64,000 bases of DNA from an uncultured Collinsella sp. (GTDB lineage: Bacteria; Actinomycetota; Coriobacteriia; Coriobacteriales; Coriobacteriaceae): positions 42,662 to 106,661 of the forward strand of contig UQAU01000003.1 in NCBI GenBank assembly GCA_900539035.1, given 5' to 3'. Positions 1 to 7,198 of this stretch are shown piece after piece (within the stretch, counting starts at the first letter, position 1; each line of letters starts with the position of its first letter). The notes under the pieces are model-generated. The model was not told where the DNA came from. It did not search any database and saw only the letters and a list, made by a program, of their open reading frames with translations. The position numbers were made by a program, and so were the translations under genes.

Positions 1-1
1 C

Positions 2-658
2 ACGGGCATCTGCGGCATCGCGTCGTTCACCATGTTTTCGATGGCCGTTCTCTCGGGCCGCATCGACGCCGCTGCGCTCTCCATTGCGCTCTTTGGCGCC
101 TGTCTGGCCTTTTTGCGCTACAACTTCAACCCCGCAAGCATCTTCTTGGGCGACTCGGGGTCGCTGCTTCTGGGCTTTGCGCTGGGCTCCATCTCGCTGC
201 TCAACGTGAGCCGCACCGCCGCACTCACCTCGCTTATCATCCCGCTCATCGTTGCCGGCGTGCCTATCATCGACACGTTTAGCGCCATCGTGCGCCGCAA
301 GCGCGCCCACATTAGCATCGGACAGGCCGACAAGGGCCACATCCACCACCGCCTGATCCAAGAAGGCTACAACCAAAAACAGGCCGTGCTGCTCATCTAT
401 GCCTGGTGCATCATGCTTTCGGCTGGCGCCGCCGCGATTAACCAGGTCGAGGTGCCCATGCGCGTGCTCATCTTTACCGTGCTCGCCATTGGCTCGGCGG
501 CCTTTGCCAAGCATCTACATCTGTTTGAGCCCGTGCTGCGCCACCATTACAACAAGCGCACGCACGAGGACGAGCTCGTCACCCCCGACGACCCCGCCTT
601 TAAGCAGGAGGAGCAGGCAGCCGAGGAGCGCAAAGAAGAGCGCCACCACAAGCTCTAG
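2..658 (+). CDS. WecA/TagO/MraY-family undecaprenyl-phosphate sugar-1-phosphate transferase (5' end outside window)
   Basis: This is the C-terminal 218 residues of a polytopic membrane transferase that moves a HexNAc-1-phosphate from a UDP-sugar to undecaprenyl phosphate, the first lipid-linked step of wall polymer or teichoic-acid synthesis. The frame is open from base 2, so the start lies upstream of the window. Family signatures visible are FLGDSGS (the aspartate-containing loop, about 148-168) and HIHHR (about 338-352), the latter typical of WecA/TagO rather than MraY. Several hydrophobic segments precede a charged tail rich in Glu, Lys and His. trpS follows 137 bases downstream with its own ribosome site. 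WecA cannot be separated from TagO on this fragment. Confidence 0.9.
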   Translation, partial: TGICGIASFTMFSMAVLSGRIDAAALSIALFGACLAFLRYNFNPASIFLGDSGSLLLGFALGSISLLNVSRTAALTSLIIPLIVAGVPIIDTFSAIVRRKRAHISIGQADKGHIHHRLIQEGYNQKQAVLLIYAWCIMLSAGAAAINQVEVPMRVLIFTVLAIGSAAFAKHLHLFEPVLRHHYNKRTHEDELVTPDDPAFKQEEQAAEERKEERHHKL

Positions 659-795
659 GGCAAGCTGCCGATGATGCGCCCAGGCACCGTTGGCCAAGCG
701 CGGCCGCGCCGCACCCATCGCACAAGCCGCCCCTCTCCCGCCCCTCCAATAAACGCGTTATCATCTTGACCCATGAACATACGTTAGGAGCAATC

Positions 796-1845
796 ATGCC
801 AAACGAGAACAGCTACGAAGTCGCGGTGCAAAAGAGCAACGCCATTCGCGAGGGCCTGGCCAAAACGCCCGAGAAGTTCACCATGCTCACCGGTGATCGC
901 CCCACCGGCCGTCTGCACCTGGGCCACTACTTTGGCACCCTCAAGGGCCGTGTTGAACTGCAGAACATGGGCGCCAAGACCAACGTGCTCATCGCCGACT
1001 ACCAGGTCATCACCGACCGCGACACCACCGAGCATATCCAGGACAACGTGTACAACATGGTCATGGACTACCTTGCCTGCGGTATCGACCCCGACAAGAC
1101 CATGATCTACGCTCACTCCGCCGTGCCCGCCGCAAACCAGCTCATGCTGCCGTTCCTGTCACTGGTCTCCGAGGCCGAGCTGGCGCGCAACCCCACCGTC
1201 AAGGCCGAGATGGAGGCCTCGGGCCACGAGCTTACCGGCCTTCTTCTCACCTACCCGGTGCACCAGGCCTGCGACATCCTGTTCTGCAAGGGCAACGTGG
1301 TGCCCGTCGGTCGCGACCAGCTGCCGCACATCGAGCTTACCCGCACCATCGCACGCCGCTTTAACAACCGCTACGGCAAGGTATTTCCCGAGGTCGAGGC
1401 ACTGCTGTCCGAGACCCCGCTACTGCCCGGCCTTGACGGTCGCAAGATGAGCAAGAGCTACGGCAACGCCATCAACATCTCGATGACCGCTGAGGAGACG
1501 GCCAAGCGCATCAAGAAGAGCCAGACCGACTCTGAGCGCATGATCACGTTCGATCCCGAGAACCGCCCCGGCGTGTCCGGTTTGCTTTCGACGGCCGCCA
1601 TCTGCACCGGTCGCTCCGAGGTCGAAATTGCCGAGGAGATTGGCATGGGCGGCTCCGGCCAGCTCAAGAAGTACGTGACCGAGGCCGTCAACGAGTACTT
1701 CGCACCTATCCGCGAGCGTCGCCAGCGCTACGAGAACGATCTGGATTACGTAAAGGACGTGCTGCACGAGGGCAACCGTCGCGCCAACGAGATCGCCGAG
1801 CAGACCCTGGCAGAGGTTCAGGACGCCATGGGTATGGTGTACTAG
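796..1845 (+). CDS. trpS: Tryptophanyl-tRNA synthetase
   Basis: This class Ic aminoacyl-tRNA synthetase charges tRNA-Trp with tryptophan using ATP in the cytoplasm. The 349-residue product has the usual bacterial length. The HIGH-type motif reads HLGH (residues 41-44) after TGDRPTGRL, and the KMSKS loop is intact at residues 217-221. I chose the ATG at 796 because TAGGAG lies five bases before it; an upstream in-frame TTG at 766 has no ribosome site. The gene stands alone and is followed by a GC-rich hairpin with a T run. Confidence 0.97.
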   Translation: MPNENSYEVAVQKSNAIREGLAKTPEKFTMLTGDRPTGRLHLGHYFGTLKGRVELQNMGAKTNVLIADYQVITDRDTTEHIQDNVYNMVMDYLACGIDPDKTMIYAHSAVPAANQLMLPFLSLVSEAELARNPTVKAEMEASGHELTGLLLTYPVHQACDILFCKGNVVPVGRDQLPHIELTRTIARRFNNRYGKVFPEVEALLSETPLLPGLDGRKMSKSYGNAINISMTAEETAKRIKKSQTDSERMITFDPENRPGVSGLLSTAAICTGRSEVEIAEEIGMGGSGQLKKYVTEAVNEYFAPIRERRQRYENDLDYVKDVLHEGNRRANEIAEQTLAEVQDAMGMVY

Positions 1846-1880
1846 ACCGATCTGCTGGCTTGAGCTTTCGATTGCTATAG

Positions 1881-1908
1881 GGCGGGCGCTACGGCGTCCG
1901 CCTTTTTT
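1881..1908 (+). terminator. Rho-independent terminator of trpS
   Basis: A GC-rich stem (GGCGGGCGC with GGCGTCCGCC) is followed by six T residues, about 36 bases after the trpS stop. Confidence 0.85.
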
Positions 1909-1955
1909 GGAGCCGGACCGCTTCGGCTCCGTCCATCGCACTCCCCCGACAAACA

Positions 1956-1997
1956 GGAACAGGCCCGCCGGCAGTTAGTTGCCAGCGGGCCTGTTCC
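1956..1997. repeat. Perfect 13-bp inverted repeat
   Basis: Arms GGAACAGGCCCGC (1956-1968) and GCGGGCCTGTTCC (1985-1997) are exactly complementary around a short loop. No T run follows on either strand, so it is not a standard terminator. Its role is unknown. Confidence 0.6.
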
Positions 1998-2173
1998 CGA
2001 AGTACACCGTTGAATCGCACAGAGGGGAGGGATGCGAATCAAACTCAACAGGGCAGGCTTTTTCATCGCCTATGGCCTGCTCCGTTGCTGAAACCAATAT
2101 AGTTCACCGTGGTTTACTTTTTGACGACAAAATACGCCGCCATAGCTTCTCCATAAGTTAGCCCAAGTAAACT
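1998..2173. other. Intergenic region, no convincing gene
   Basis: This stretch between trpS and the MGMT-like gene holds only very short reading frames. GTTTACTT (about 2112) and AAGTAAAC (about 2164) form a loose inverted pair. I see no RNA gene. Confidence 0.4.
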
Positions 2174-2212
2174 AAACCACCACAAAGGGGACAGGCACCT
2201 TTGTGGTGGTTT
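2174..2212. repeat. ACCACCACAAAGG hairpin repeat, copy 1
   Basis: A hairpin of about 39 bases with arms AAACCACCACAAAGG and CCTTTGTGGTGGTTT and a short GGACAGGCA-type loop. It is one of six copies in the window (others near 2579, 4159, 5098, 36067 and 48716), all intergenic. Confidence 0.85.
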
Positions 2213-2229
2213 ACGCCACGGCAGAGCCG

Positions 2230-2550
2230 CTAGAGCCCCGCTGGCCAGCGACAGGCGGCCAAGTCGACGTGCATGTCGTCCTTAAACGCCACACCCTCCC
2301 CTAGCAAAAGCTCACGTTGAGCATCGGGGCCGCCAAAGGCAAAGCCTTCGCAAATGCGACCGTCGGCAAACACCACGCGATGACAGGGAATCTCGCCGGG
2401 GCGCGGATTACTATGCAGGGCATACCCCACGTACCGCGCACTTCGTGGACGACCGGCAAGCAGCGCCACCTGGCCATACGTGGCGACCATCCCCTCGGGG
2501 ATCTGCTCGACCACCTCGTACACCCGTTCAAAAAAGCCCTCAGACGCCAT
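2230..2550 (-). CDS. MGMT/Ogt-type methyltransferase-domain protein
   Basis: This 106-residue protein is the C-terminal DNA-binding and alkyl-acceptor domain of O6-alkylguanine-DNA alkyltransferases. The motif IPCHRVV is present, so the acceptor cysteine is retained; alkyltransferase-like proteins usually carry tryptophan there. The helix-turn-helix region (VATYGQVALLAG) precedes it. It lacks the N-terminal domain of full-length Ogt, a short form common in gut bacteria. The ATG at 2550 follows GGAAGGGA. Hairpin repeats flank the gene on both sides. Whether it repairs alkyl lesions or only recognises them cannot be decided from sequence. Confidence 0.85.
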   Translation of the reverse strand: MASEGFFERVYEVVEQIPEGMVATYGQVALLAGRPRSARYVGYALHSNPRPGEIPCHRVVFADGRICEGFAFGGPDAQRELLLGEGVAFKDDMHVDLAACRWPAGL

Positions 2551-2578
2551 TGCTCGCTCCCTTCCACCCGGAAAGCAT

Positions 2579-2617
2579 AAACCACCACAAAGGTGTCTGT
2601 CCCCTTTGTGGTGGTTT
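2579..2617. repeat. ACCACCACAAAGG hairpin repeat, copy 2
   Basis: Same hairpin family as at 2174, with the loop in the opposite orientation (GTGTCTGTCCCC). It lies between the DegV stop and the MGMT-like start region. Confidence 0.85.
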
Positions 2618-2629
2618 ATGGCAGGTCGG

Positions 2630-3484
2630 TTAGTTGGCGGGCTGGAAGAAGGCTACTGCTACGGCGCCGGGGCCTACGTGGGTGCCGATGGTGGCGCCAA
2701 TGGTGTGAACGGGCAGTTCACCCTCGGTGTGACCAGCCCACAGTGCCGCGCTGTCCTCGATATACTTCTTGAGCACCGCATCCGAAAGGCCCGTATAGCC
2801 GAGCGCCAGCGGCATGGAAAAGTCGATGCCGCCCGCCTTTTCGACCTTTTGGTTCAGCAGGTTGCGGCCGTTCTTGGAACCGCGCGCCTTGCCCAGCTGC
2901 ACGATCAGACCGTCCTCAACAGCCACCACGGGCTTTACGTTGAGCAGCGTGCCCACGGCGCCGGCCGCAGCAGACAGACGACCGCCGCGCACCAGGTACT
3001 CCAGCGTCTCGAGCAGGCCGATAACCACCACACGGTCGCGCACGGCCTCGACAGCCGCCGCGACCTGAGATGCACTGCGGCCCTCGTCCACCAAGCGCAG
3101 CGCATACTCGACCAGGACGCGCTCGCCCAGGGTAACGTTGTTGCTGTCTACCACGAACACGTCACCACCTGGCGCCTCGGCAAGTGCGGTACGGGCACTC
3201 TGATTGGTGCCTGATAGCTTAGCGCCCACGGTAATAATCACAGCCTCATCGCCGGCTTCACGAACCTCGGCGATGGCCTGCGAAAACGCGTACGGGTTGA
3301 CCTGGCCGGTCTTGGGCAGCTCATCGCGCTCCACGAGCATCTCGTAAAAGCGCTGGTGATCGATGTCGATGCCATCCATGTACACATCGGTGCCAAAGGT
3401 GACGGACAGCGGCAAAACGGCCAGTGCTGGGTGCTCGGCCGGCGACATATCGCTTGCGGAATCGGTAATAATGCGGACGGACAT
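2630..3484 (-). CDS. DegV family fatty-acid-binding protein
   Basis: This 284-residue protein opens with VRIITDSASDMS, the DegV signature. Family members (FakB in Firmicutes) bind a fatty acid and present it to the FakA kinase for incorporation into phospholipid. The central RGGRLS motif and the C-terminal GTHVGPGAVAVAF glycine loop are present. I chose the ATG at 3484, preceded by GAAAGGA; an upstream in-frame extension has no ribosome site. It lies 119 bases downstream of a MarR-type regulator on the same strand, so co-transcription is plausible. A second DegV gene occurs at 55125. Neither lies beside a fakA-like kinase, so the ligand is inferred. Confidence 0.9.
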   Translation of the reverse strand: MSVRIITDSASDMSPAEHPALAVLPLSVTFGTDVYMDGIDIDHQRFYEMLVERDELPKTGQVNPYAFSQAIAEVREAGDEAVIITVGAKLSGTNQSARTALAEAPGGDVFVVDSNNVTLGERVLVEYALRLVDEGRSASQVAAAVEAVRDRVVVIGLLETLEYLVRGGRLSAAAGAVGTLLNVKPVVAVEDGLIVQLGKARGSKNGRNLLNQKVEKAGGIDFSMPLALGYTGLSDAVLKKYIEDSAALWAGHTEGELPVHTIGATIGTHVGPGAVAVAFFQPAN

Positions 3485-3603
3485 AGCGAATCCTTTCTTG
3501 CGCAGGTCCCGCGCAGGGAATTTTGACAGCAAGGCCCCGGCACGGTATACGCGCTCAAACAGGACTATGCAGTTGTTAATTGGAAGCAAATGCCTTGGCG
3601 GCC

Positions 3604-4053
3604 TTAGATCTCGCGCAGGGTGTTGAGAATCGTGCGCAGCGACGCATACATCTGCTCGCGCTGCTCCACACCCATAGCCTTACCGGTGGTATCGAGCACC
3701 TCGCGAATGATGCGGTCCGCCTCGCTCATGCTCTCGCCGCCCAGAGCGGTCAGGCGCACCGGAGCACGATACTTAACGGCAGCATCGCCCGAATCGTCGA
3801 CCTCGACGTAGCCGCCCTCCTCCAGATGCGCGAGCGTACGCGAGACGGCGGCGCGGGTCACGCCTGCCATGCGGGCGAGGTCAGCGCCAGTCAGGCCGTC
3901 CTTGCTGCGCTCAAGATAGTACAGGCACATAACGTCGGAGCCCTTGAGGCCCAGCCTTGCGCCCTCGGATGTCTTAATGCGCTGGATCTCCTTGTAGAGC
4001 CCGCTGATCAGTCCGACAAAGTCCTCGAAACGTGTCTCGTCGTTCTGCTGCAT
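3604..4053 (-). CDS. MarR family transcriptional regulator
   Basis: This 149-residue winged-helix protein has the MarR layout: an N-terminal helix, then GLTGADLARMAGVTRAAVSR as helix-turn-helix (about residues 52-72), a wing (EVDDSGDAAVKYRAPVRLT) and a C-terminal dimer helix. The ATG at 4053 was chosen because the domain begins directly after it and AAAGGCGG lies upstream. The DegV gene follows on the same strand and may be its target or operon partner. The ligand is unknown. Confidence 0.85.
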   Translation of the reverse strand: MQQNDETRFEDFVGLISGLYKEIQRIKTSEGARLGLKGSDVMCLYYLERSKDGLTGADLARMAGVTRAAVSRTLAHLEEGGYVEVDDSGDAAVKYRAPVRLTALGGESMSEADRIIREVLDTTGKAMGVEQREQMYASLRTILNTLREI

Positions 4054-4158
4054 GGGAGACGACCGCCTTTCGCTTGCATAATGCTTACGGGTAAACATCT
4101 TAGCCGTACTTAACGGCCGCCAGCCCTGCACGCCCTATTTGTTAACCCATCAACATAA

Positions 4159-4197
4159 AAACCACCACAAAGGGGACAGGCGCCTTTGTGGTGGTTT
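4159..4197. repeat. ACCACCACAAAGG hairpin repeat, copy 3
   Basis: Same hairpin family as at 2174; arms AAACCACCACAAAGG and CCTTTGTGGTGGTTT. It sits between the MarR start region and the end of the B3/B4 gene. Confidence 0.85.
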
Positions 4198-4205
4198 GGG
4201 CCGAG

Positions 4206-4925
4206 CTACAGTTCCACGCGCGGGTTGTCGCGGGTCACAAGCGTCTTAACGACAACCGTCGCCCCCAGATAACGCTCGAGCAGATCGGCAAGACGGTCGA
4301 TGGCGGCCCGACAGTCCCCCATTCGCTCGGGCTCTACGCACTCAATCGCCAGGAACGCGTCGGCCGAATCGTCGGAAAGGGCAGTTCGAACGCCGTCGCG
4401 CCAGTTCCAGCAGCGGCACACGGCGCCCGCATCATCGATGTAGGCAAGCCCGCCGGGCAACGTCGGGTCATCCACTTCCTCGCCAAGCGGCAGGAACGCA
4501 TCCCCGCCATCAGTGACCGCCAGGCGCAAATCGCCCTCGATAGCATGTAGGTCCTCGCCTCCGACGGGCAGCGCGTAGGTCAGCGACACCGTGTTGTAGA
4601 TGTCCACCGCGGGCGTAATGTGGCCCACAGGCTTGCCCTTAAGCACGCGCTTGAGCAAGTTCTCGATCGAGCAGCGGGCGCCCTTTTTGGTCTTGAACAG
4701 ACGATAGGCCTCGCGCCATGCCTTGACCGGTGCGTTCTCGCTGATAATATCGCTGGTCAGGTGGCGCTCCGCATCGATGTTGGCGCGATCGAGCAACGCG
4801 GCGATCGCGTCCACGTCCTCCTGGGGAATCTGAGCCGCGGGCTTCATGCCCTCCACGACCACAACGCCGATGGCTGCCTGCGGAAACAGCTCCCAAAACG
4901 AATCCTCGGCAACAAAGCTCTTCAT
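4206..4925 (-). CDS. B3/B4 tRNA-editing-domain protein
   Basis: This 239-residue stand-alone protein resembles the B3/B4 domain of phenylalanyl-tRNA synthetase beta chain, the part that edits mischarged tRNA. Typical segments are AWREAYRLFKTKKGARCSIENLLKR (about residues 67-91), the VDIYNTVSL stretch and DLRLAVTDGGD. Free-standing B3/B4 proteins are widespread; whether they deacylate tRNA or act on free amino acids is not settled. The ATG at 4925 follows GGGAG, and earlier in-frame ATGs lack one. The gene has a promoter and a leader of about 140 nt containing a terminator-like hairpin. Confidence 0.8.
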   Translation of the reverse strand: MKSFVAEDSFWELFPQAAIGVVVVEGMKPAAQIPQEDVDAIAALLDRANIDAERHLTSDIISENAPVKAWREAYRLFKTKKGARCSIENLLKRVLKGKPVGHITPAVDIYNTVSLTYALPVGGEDLHAIEGDLRLAVTDGGDAFLPLGEEVDDPTLPGGLAYIDDAGAVCRCWNWRDGVRTALSDDSADAFLAIECVEPERMGDCRAAIDRLADLLERYLGATVVVKTLVTRDNPRVEL

Positions 4926-4969
4926 ATGCTCTCCCTTCATAGCGTGCACCCGAGTGTGGGTGCCTAAAC

Positions 4970-5028
4970 AAAAAGCGCCCTTACGACGGCCACCTTCAAA
5001 GTCCTACGGTGCCGCCACAAGAGCGCTT
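4970..5028 (-). promoter_or_regulatory. Leader hairpin with T run (candidate attenuator) upstream of B3/B4 gene
   Basis: On the minus strand, AAGCGCTCTT (5028-5019) pairs with AAGGGCGCTT (4982-4973), enclosing a second stem of about nine pairs (GGCGGCACC with GGTGGCCGTC), and a T run follows directly. It lies between the predicted promoter and the start codon, so it could control readthrough. A smaller hairpin (GTCCCC/GGGGAC) precedes it. I do not recognise a named riboswitch or a T-box. Confidence 0.55.
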
Positions 5029-5069
5029 ACGCTGTCCCCATCCGGAGAAGGGGACGATATGTCAGGCGT

Positions 5070-5098
5070 ATTGTAACCCGAGTCATCCACACGAGCAA
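5070..5098 (-). promoter_or_regulatory. Sigma-70-type promoter for the B3/B4 gene
   Basis: TTGCTC (5098-5093) and TACAAT (5075-5070) on the minus strand are separated by exactly 17 bases. Transcription would begin near 5063, about 138 bases before the ATG. Confidence 0.6.
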
Positions 5099-5133
5099 AA
5101 CCACCACAAAGGTGCCCCCTTTATGATGGTTTT
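5098..5133. repeat. ACCACCACAAAGG hairpin repeat, copy 4 (diverged)
   Basis: A shorter, mutated copy of the family: AAACCACCACAAAGG with CCTTTATGATGGTTT. It adjoins the pckA stop and the -35 of the B3/B4 promoter. Confidence 0.75.
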
Positions 5134-5148
5134 GAGTCTGAGGCGACG

Positions 5149-6819
5149 CTAGTGGCGGAGTCCCAGCAGGCCGCGGCCGCGATGACGGGCCTCGGCGGAC
5201 ACCTGAGCGTGCGGGCCGGCGGCCTTGACGGATTCGGGCAGGTGCGAGTACTTCTTCTCGAAGTTCTCCTCAAACATCACCGCCAGGTTGTGCGCTGCCT
5301 CGTCGTAGCGCGCGGTGCTCTGCCAGTATTGGCGCGGCACCAGGATGCCATCGGGCACGCCGTGGCACGTTGTGGGAATGTCGACGTTAAAGATGTCGTC
5401 GTGCACGAACTCGCTGTCCTCGATGGTGCCGTCGAGGGCGCGTGCGACCAGCGAGCGCGTGTAGGCAAGCTCGATGCGATGGCCCACGCCGTAGCCGCCG
5501 CCAATCCAGCCGGTGTTGACCAGGTACACGCGCGTGCGGCCGTCGGCAATGCGCTCGCCGAGCATCTTGGCGTAAACCATGGGGTCGAGTGGCATAAACG
5601 GCTCGCCGAAAAGCGAAGAGAACGTGGGCGTGGGCTCGGTGACGCCGACCTCGGTGCCGGGAATCTTAGCCGTAAAGCCCGTCACAAAGTGGTACATGGC
5701 GGCGTCGGCCGTCAGACGCGAGATGGGCGGCAGCACGCCAAAAGCGTCGCAAGTCAGGAACAGCACGACACTCGGAGTGGTGCCCATGCCCTTAGTCCAC
5801 GCGTTAGGAATGTGCTCCACGGGATAGGCCACGCGCGTGTTGTGCGTGATCGAGATGTCATCGTAGTTGGGCTTGCGGTTCTCGTCGAGCACCACGTTTT
5901 CGCAGATCGCGCCAAAGCGGACAGCGTTGAAGATCTCGGGCTCGTGGAAGGCGTCCAGGCCCTCGCATTTGGCGTAGCAGCCACCCTCGATATTGAAGAT
6001 ACCCATGTCGGACCAACCGTGCTCGTCGTCGCCGATCAGCAGGCGCGTGGGGTTGGCAGAAAGCGTGGTCTTGCCCGTGCCGGACAGGCCAAAGAACACG
6101 GCAGTCTCGTGCGTGACGGGATCCATGCTGGCCGAGCAGTGCATGGGCAGCACGTCGTCCTCGACGGGCAGCAGATAGTTCATGACGCTAAAGATCGACT
6201 TTTTAATCTCGCCGGAGTAGCCGGTGCCGGCGACCAGAATCACGCGTTCCTGGAAGTTGATGACCACGGCAGCGCTGGAATTGAGGCCCTTGATGGCGGG
6301 GTCGCACTGGTAACCGGGCGCTGCGAGCACGCAGAAGTCGGGCTCACCGGTGCGCGCGATTTCGCGGGCGAGCGGGCGGGCGAGCATCTGCTTAATAAAG
6401 AGTGCCTGGCTGGCACGCTCGCAGGCAACGAGCAGTCGACGCGTGTGGTTACGGTCGGCGCCTGCCATGCCGCGGGTAACGAACACGTCGCGCTCGTTGA
6501 GATAGTCGACGATGCCGGCCTTGATGGCCTCATAGCTCTCGACGGACAGCGGACGGTTGACCGCGCCCCAGGCGATCTTGTCGTGAACATCGGGGGTGTC
6601 AACGATAAAGCGATCGTTGGGAGAACGGCCGGTGCGCTCCCCCGTCTCGATCACCAGCGCGCCGTTGGATGCCATGCGGCCTTCTTCGCGGCGGATAGCG
6701 TACTCGACGAGCTCCGAGGCGGGTAGATCGACCAGCAGACGGGGCTGACTCTCGGCGGGATCTTCAACGAGCGTAATACCAAAGTTGGACAAAACTTCTG
6801 CAGGGGTAACACCAGGCAT
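5149..6819 (-). CDS. pckA: Phosphoenolpyruvate carboxykinase (ATP)
   Basis: PckA interconverts oxaloacetate plus ATP and PEP plus CO2 plus ADP in the cytoplasm. In anaerobic gut bacteria it often runs in the carboxylating direction toward C4 acids. The 556-residue product contains GRSPNDRF (about 64-71), the kinase P-loop GLSGTGKTT (244-252) and GDDEHGW (263-269) of ATP-type enzymes. The start at 6819 is set by AAAGGAGG immediately upstream; an in-frame extension to 6933 has no ribosome site. Two palindromes lie 40-90 bases upstream of the ATG and suggest repressor control. No obvious terminator follows directly. Confidence 0.96.
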   Translation of the reverse strand: MPGVTPAEVLSNFGITLVEDPAESQPRLLVDLPASELVEYAIRREEGRMASNGALVIETGERTGRSPNDRFIVDTPDVHDKIAWGAVNRPLSVESYEAIKAGIVDYLNERDVFVTRGMAGADRNHTRRLLVACERASQALFIKQMLARPLAREIARTGEPDFCVLAAPGYQCDPAIKGLNSSAAVVINFQERVILVAGTGYSGEIKKSIFSVMNYLLPVEDDVLPMHCSASMDPVTHETAVFFGLSGTGKTTLSANPTRLLIGDDEHGWSDMGIFNIEGGCYAKCEGLDAFHEPEIFNAVRFGAICENVVLDENRKPNYDDISITHNTRVAYPVEHIPNAWTKGMGTTPSVVLFLTCDAFGVLPPISRLTADAAMYHFVTGFTAKIPGTEVGVTEPTPTFSSLFGEPFMPLDPMVYAKMLGERIADGRTRVYLVNTGWIGGGYGVGHRIELAYTRSLVARALDGTIEDSEFVHDDIFNVDIPTTCHGVPDGILVPRQYWQSTARYDEAAHNLAVMFEENFEKKYSHLPESVKAAGPHAQVSAEARHRGRGLLGLRH

Positions 6820-6859
6820 GGGGCCTCCTTTAAAAACGCGACACATGGACGCGGCGCGC

Positions 6860-6877
6860 ACTTTACTCACGTAAAGT
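6860..6877. promoter_or_regulatory. pckA: Inverted repeat in the pckA promoter region
   Basis: ACTTTAC and GTAAAGT flank the spacer TCAC, 41-58 bases upstream of the pckA ATG. This is a plausible operator; the cognate regulator is unknown. Confidence 0.5.
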
Positions 6878-6893
6878 CCTTTGTACCCGATAT

Positions 6894-6909
6894 GCAAAAA
6901 CGTTTTTGC
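6894..6909. promoter_or_regulatory. pckA: Perfect 16-bp palindrome upstream of pckA
   Basis: GCAAAAACGTTTTTGC is fully self-complementary and lies 75-90 bases before the pckA ATG. Its central CG and symmetry resemble LacI/GalR-family operators; this is inference. Confidence 0.5.
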
Positions 6910-6962
6910 GGCAATGGTGAAGCGCCCGCCCAACGGTCAAAAATCGCAGACAAGCGGCCTAG

Positions 6963-7096
6963 TCATTGGGGACGTTCTTAAACGACTAGTCGTTGGGGAC
7001 ACTCCTTGAACAGGCAACATTCAAGGAGTGTCCTCGGATGCCGGCACTTAGGGACGTTCCCAAAGTGCCGGCACATAAGGAACGTCCCTAAGTGCC
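6963..7096. repeat. GACTAGTC/GTGCCGGCAC palindromic repeat cluster, copy 1
   Basis: Several nested hairpins: GGACACTCCTTGAA with TTCAAGGAGTGTCC (about 7000-7034), and an 18-bp perfect inverted repeat (7043-7060 with 7079-7096) around GTGCCGGCAC. The same words (GGGGACGTTCTTAAACGA, GACTAGTCG, AAGTGCCG) recur at 58923-59060 and partly at 62299-62352. Confidence 0.8.
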
Positions 7097-7198
7097 GACT
7101 ACTGAATGGCGCCGCCGAAATTATTGAACAACCTGTTCAAAAACACGTGCGGACACCGCGGTGTCTATACTAGAGCGCAGCAATAGAAAGGAACCGCC

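Noticed and set aside
2110..2160. A minus-strand mini-ORF with MAAYFVVKK behind GGAGAAGC.
   Set aside because: Nine codons with no following gene in the expected position; not distinguishable from chance.
4970..5028. T-box riboswitch before the B3/B4 gene.
   Set aside because: The conserved T-box sequence and a Stem I are not visible, and the leader before the hairpin is too short.
2174..5133. Four similar hairpins within 3 kb suggested a CRISPR or repeat array.
   Set aside because: They are self-complementary, irregularly spaced by whole genes, without unique spacers or cas genes.
5152..6726. A 524-aa frame runs opposite to pckA.
   Set aside because: It is a shadow of high-GC coding sequence; the opposite strand encodes complete PckA with all motifs.
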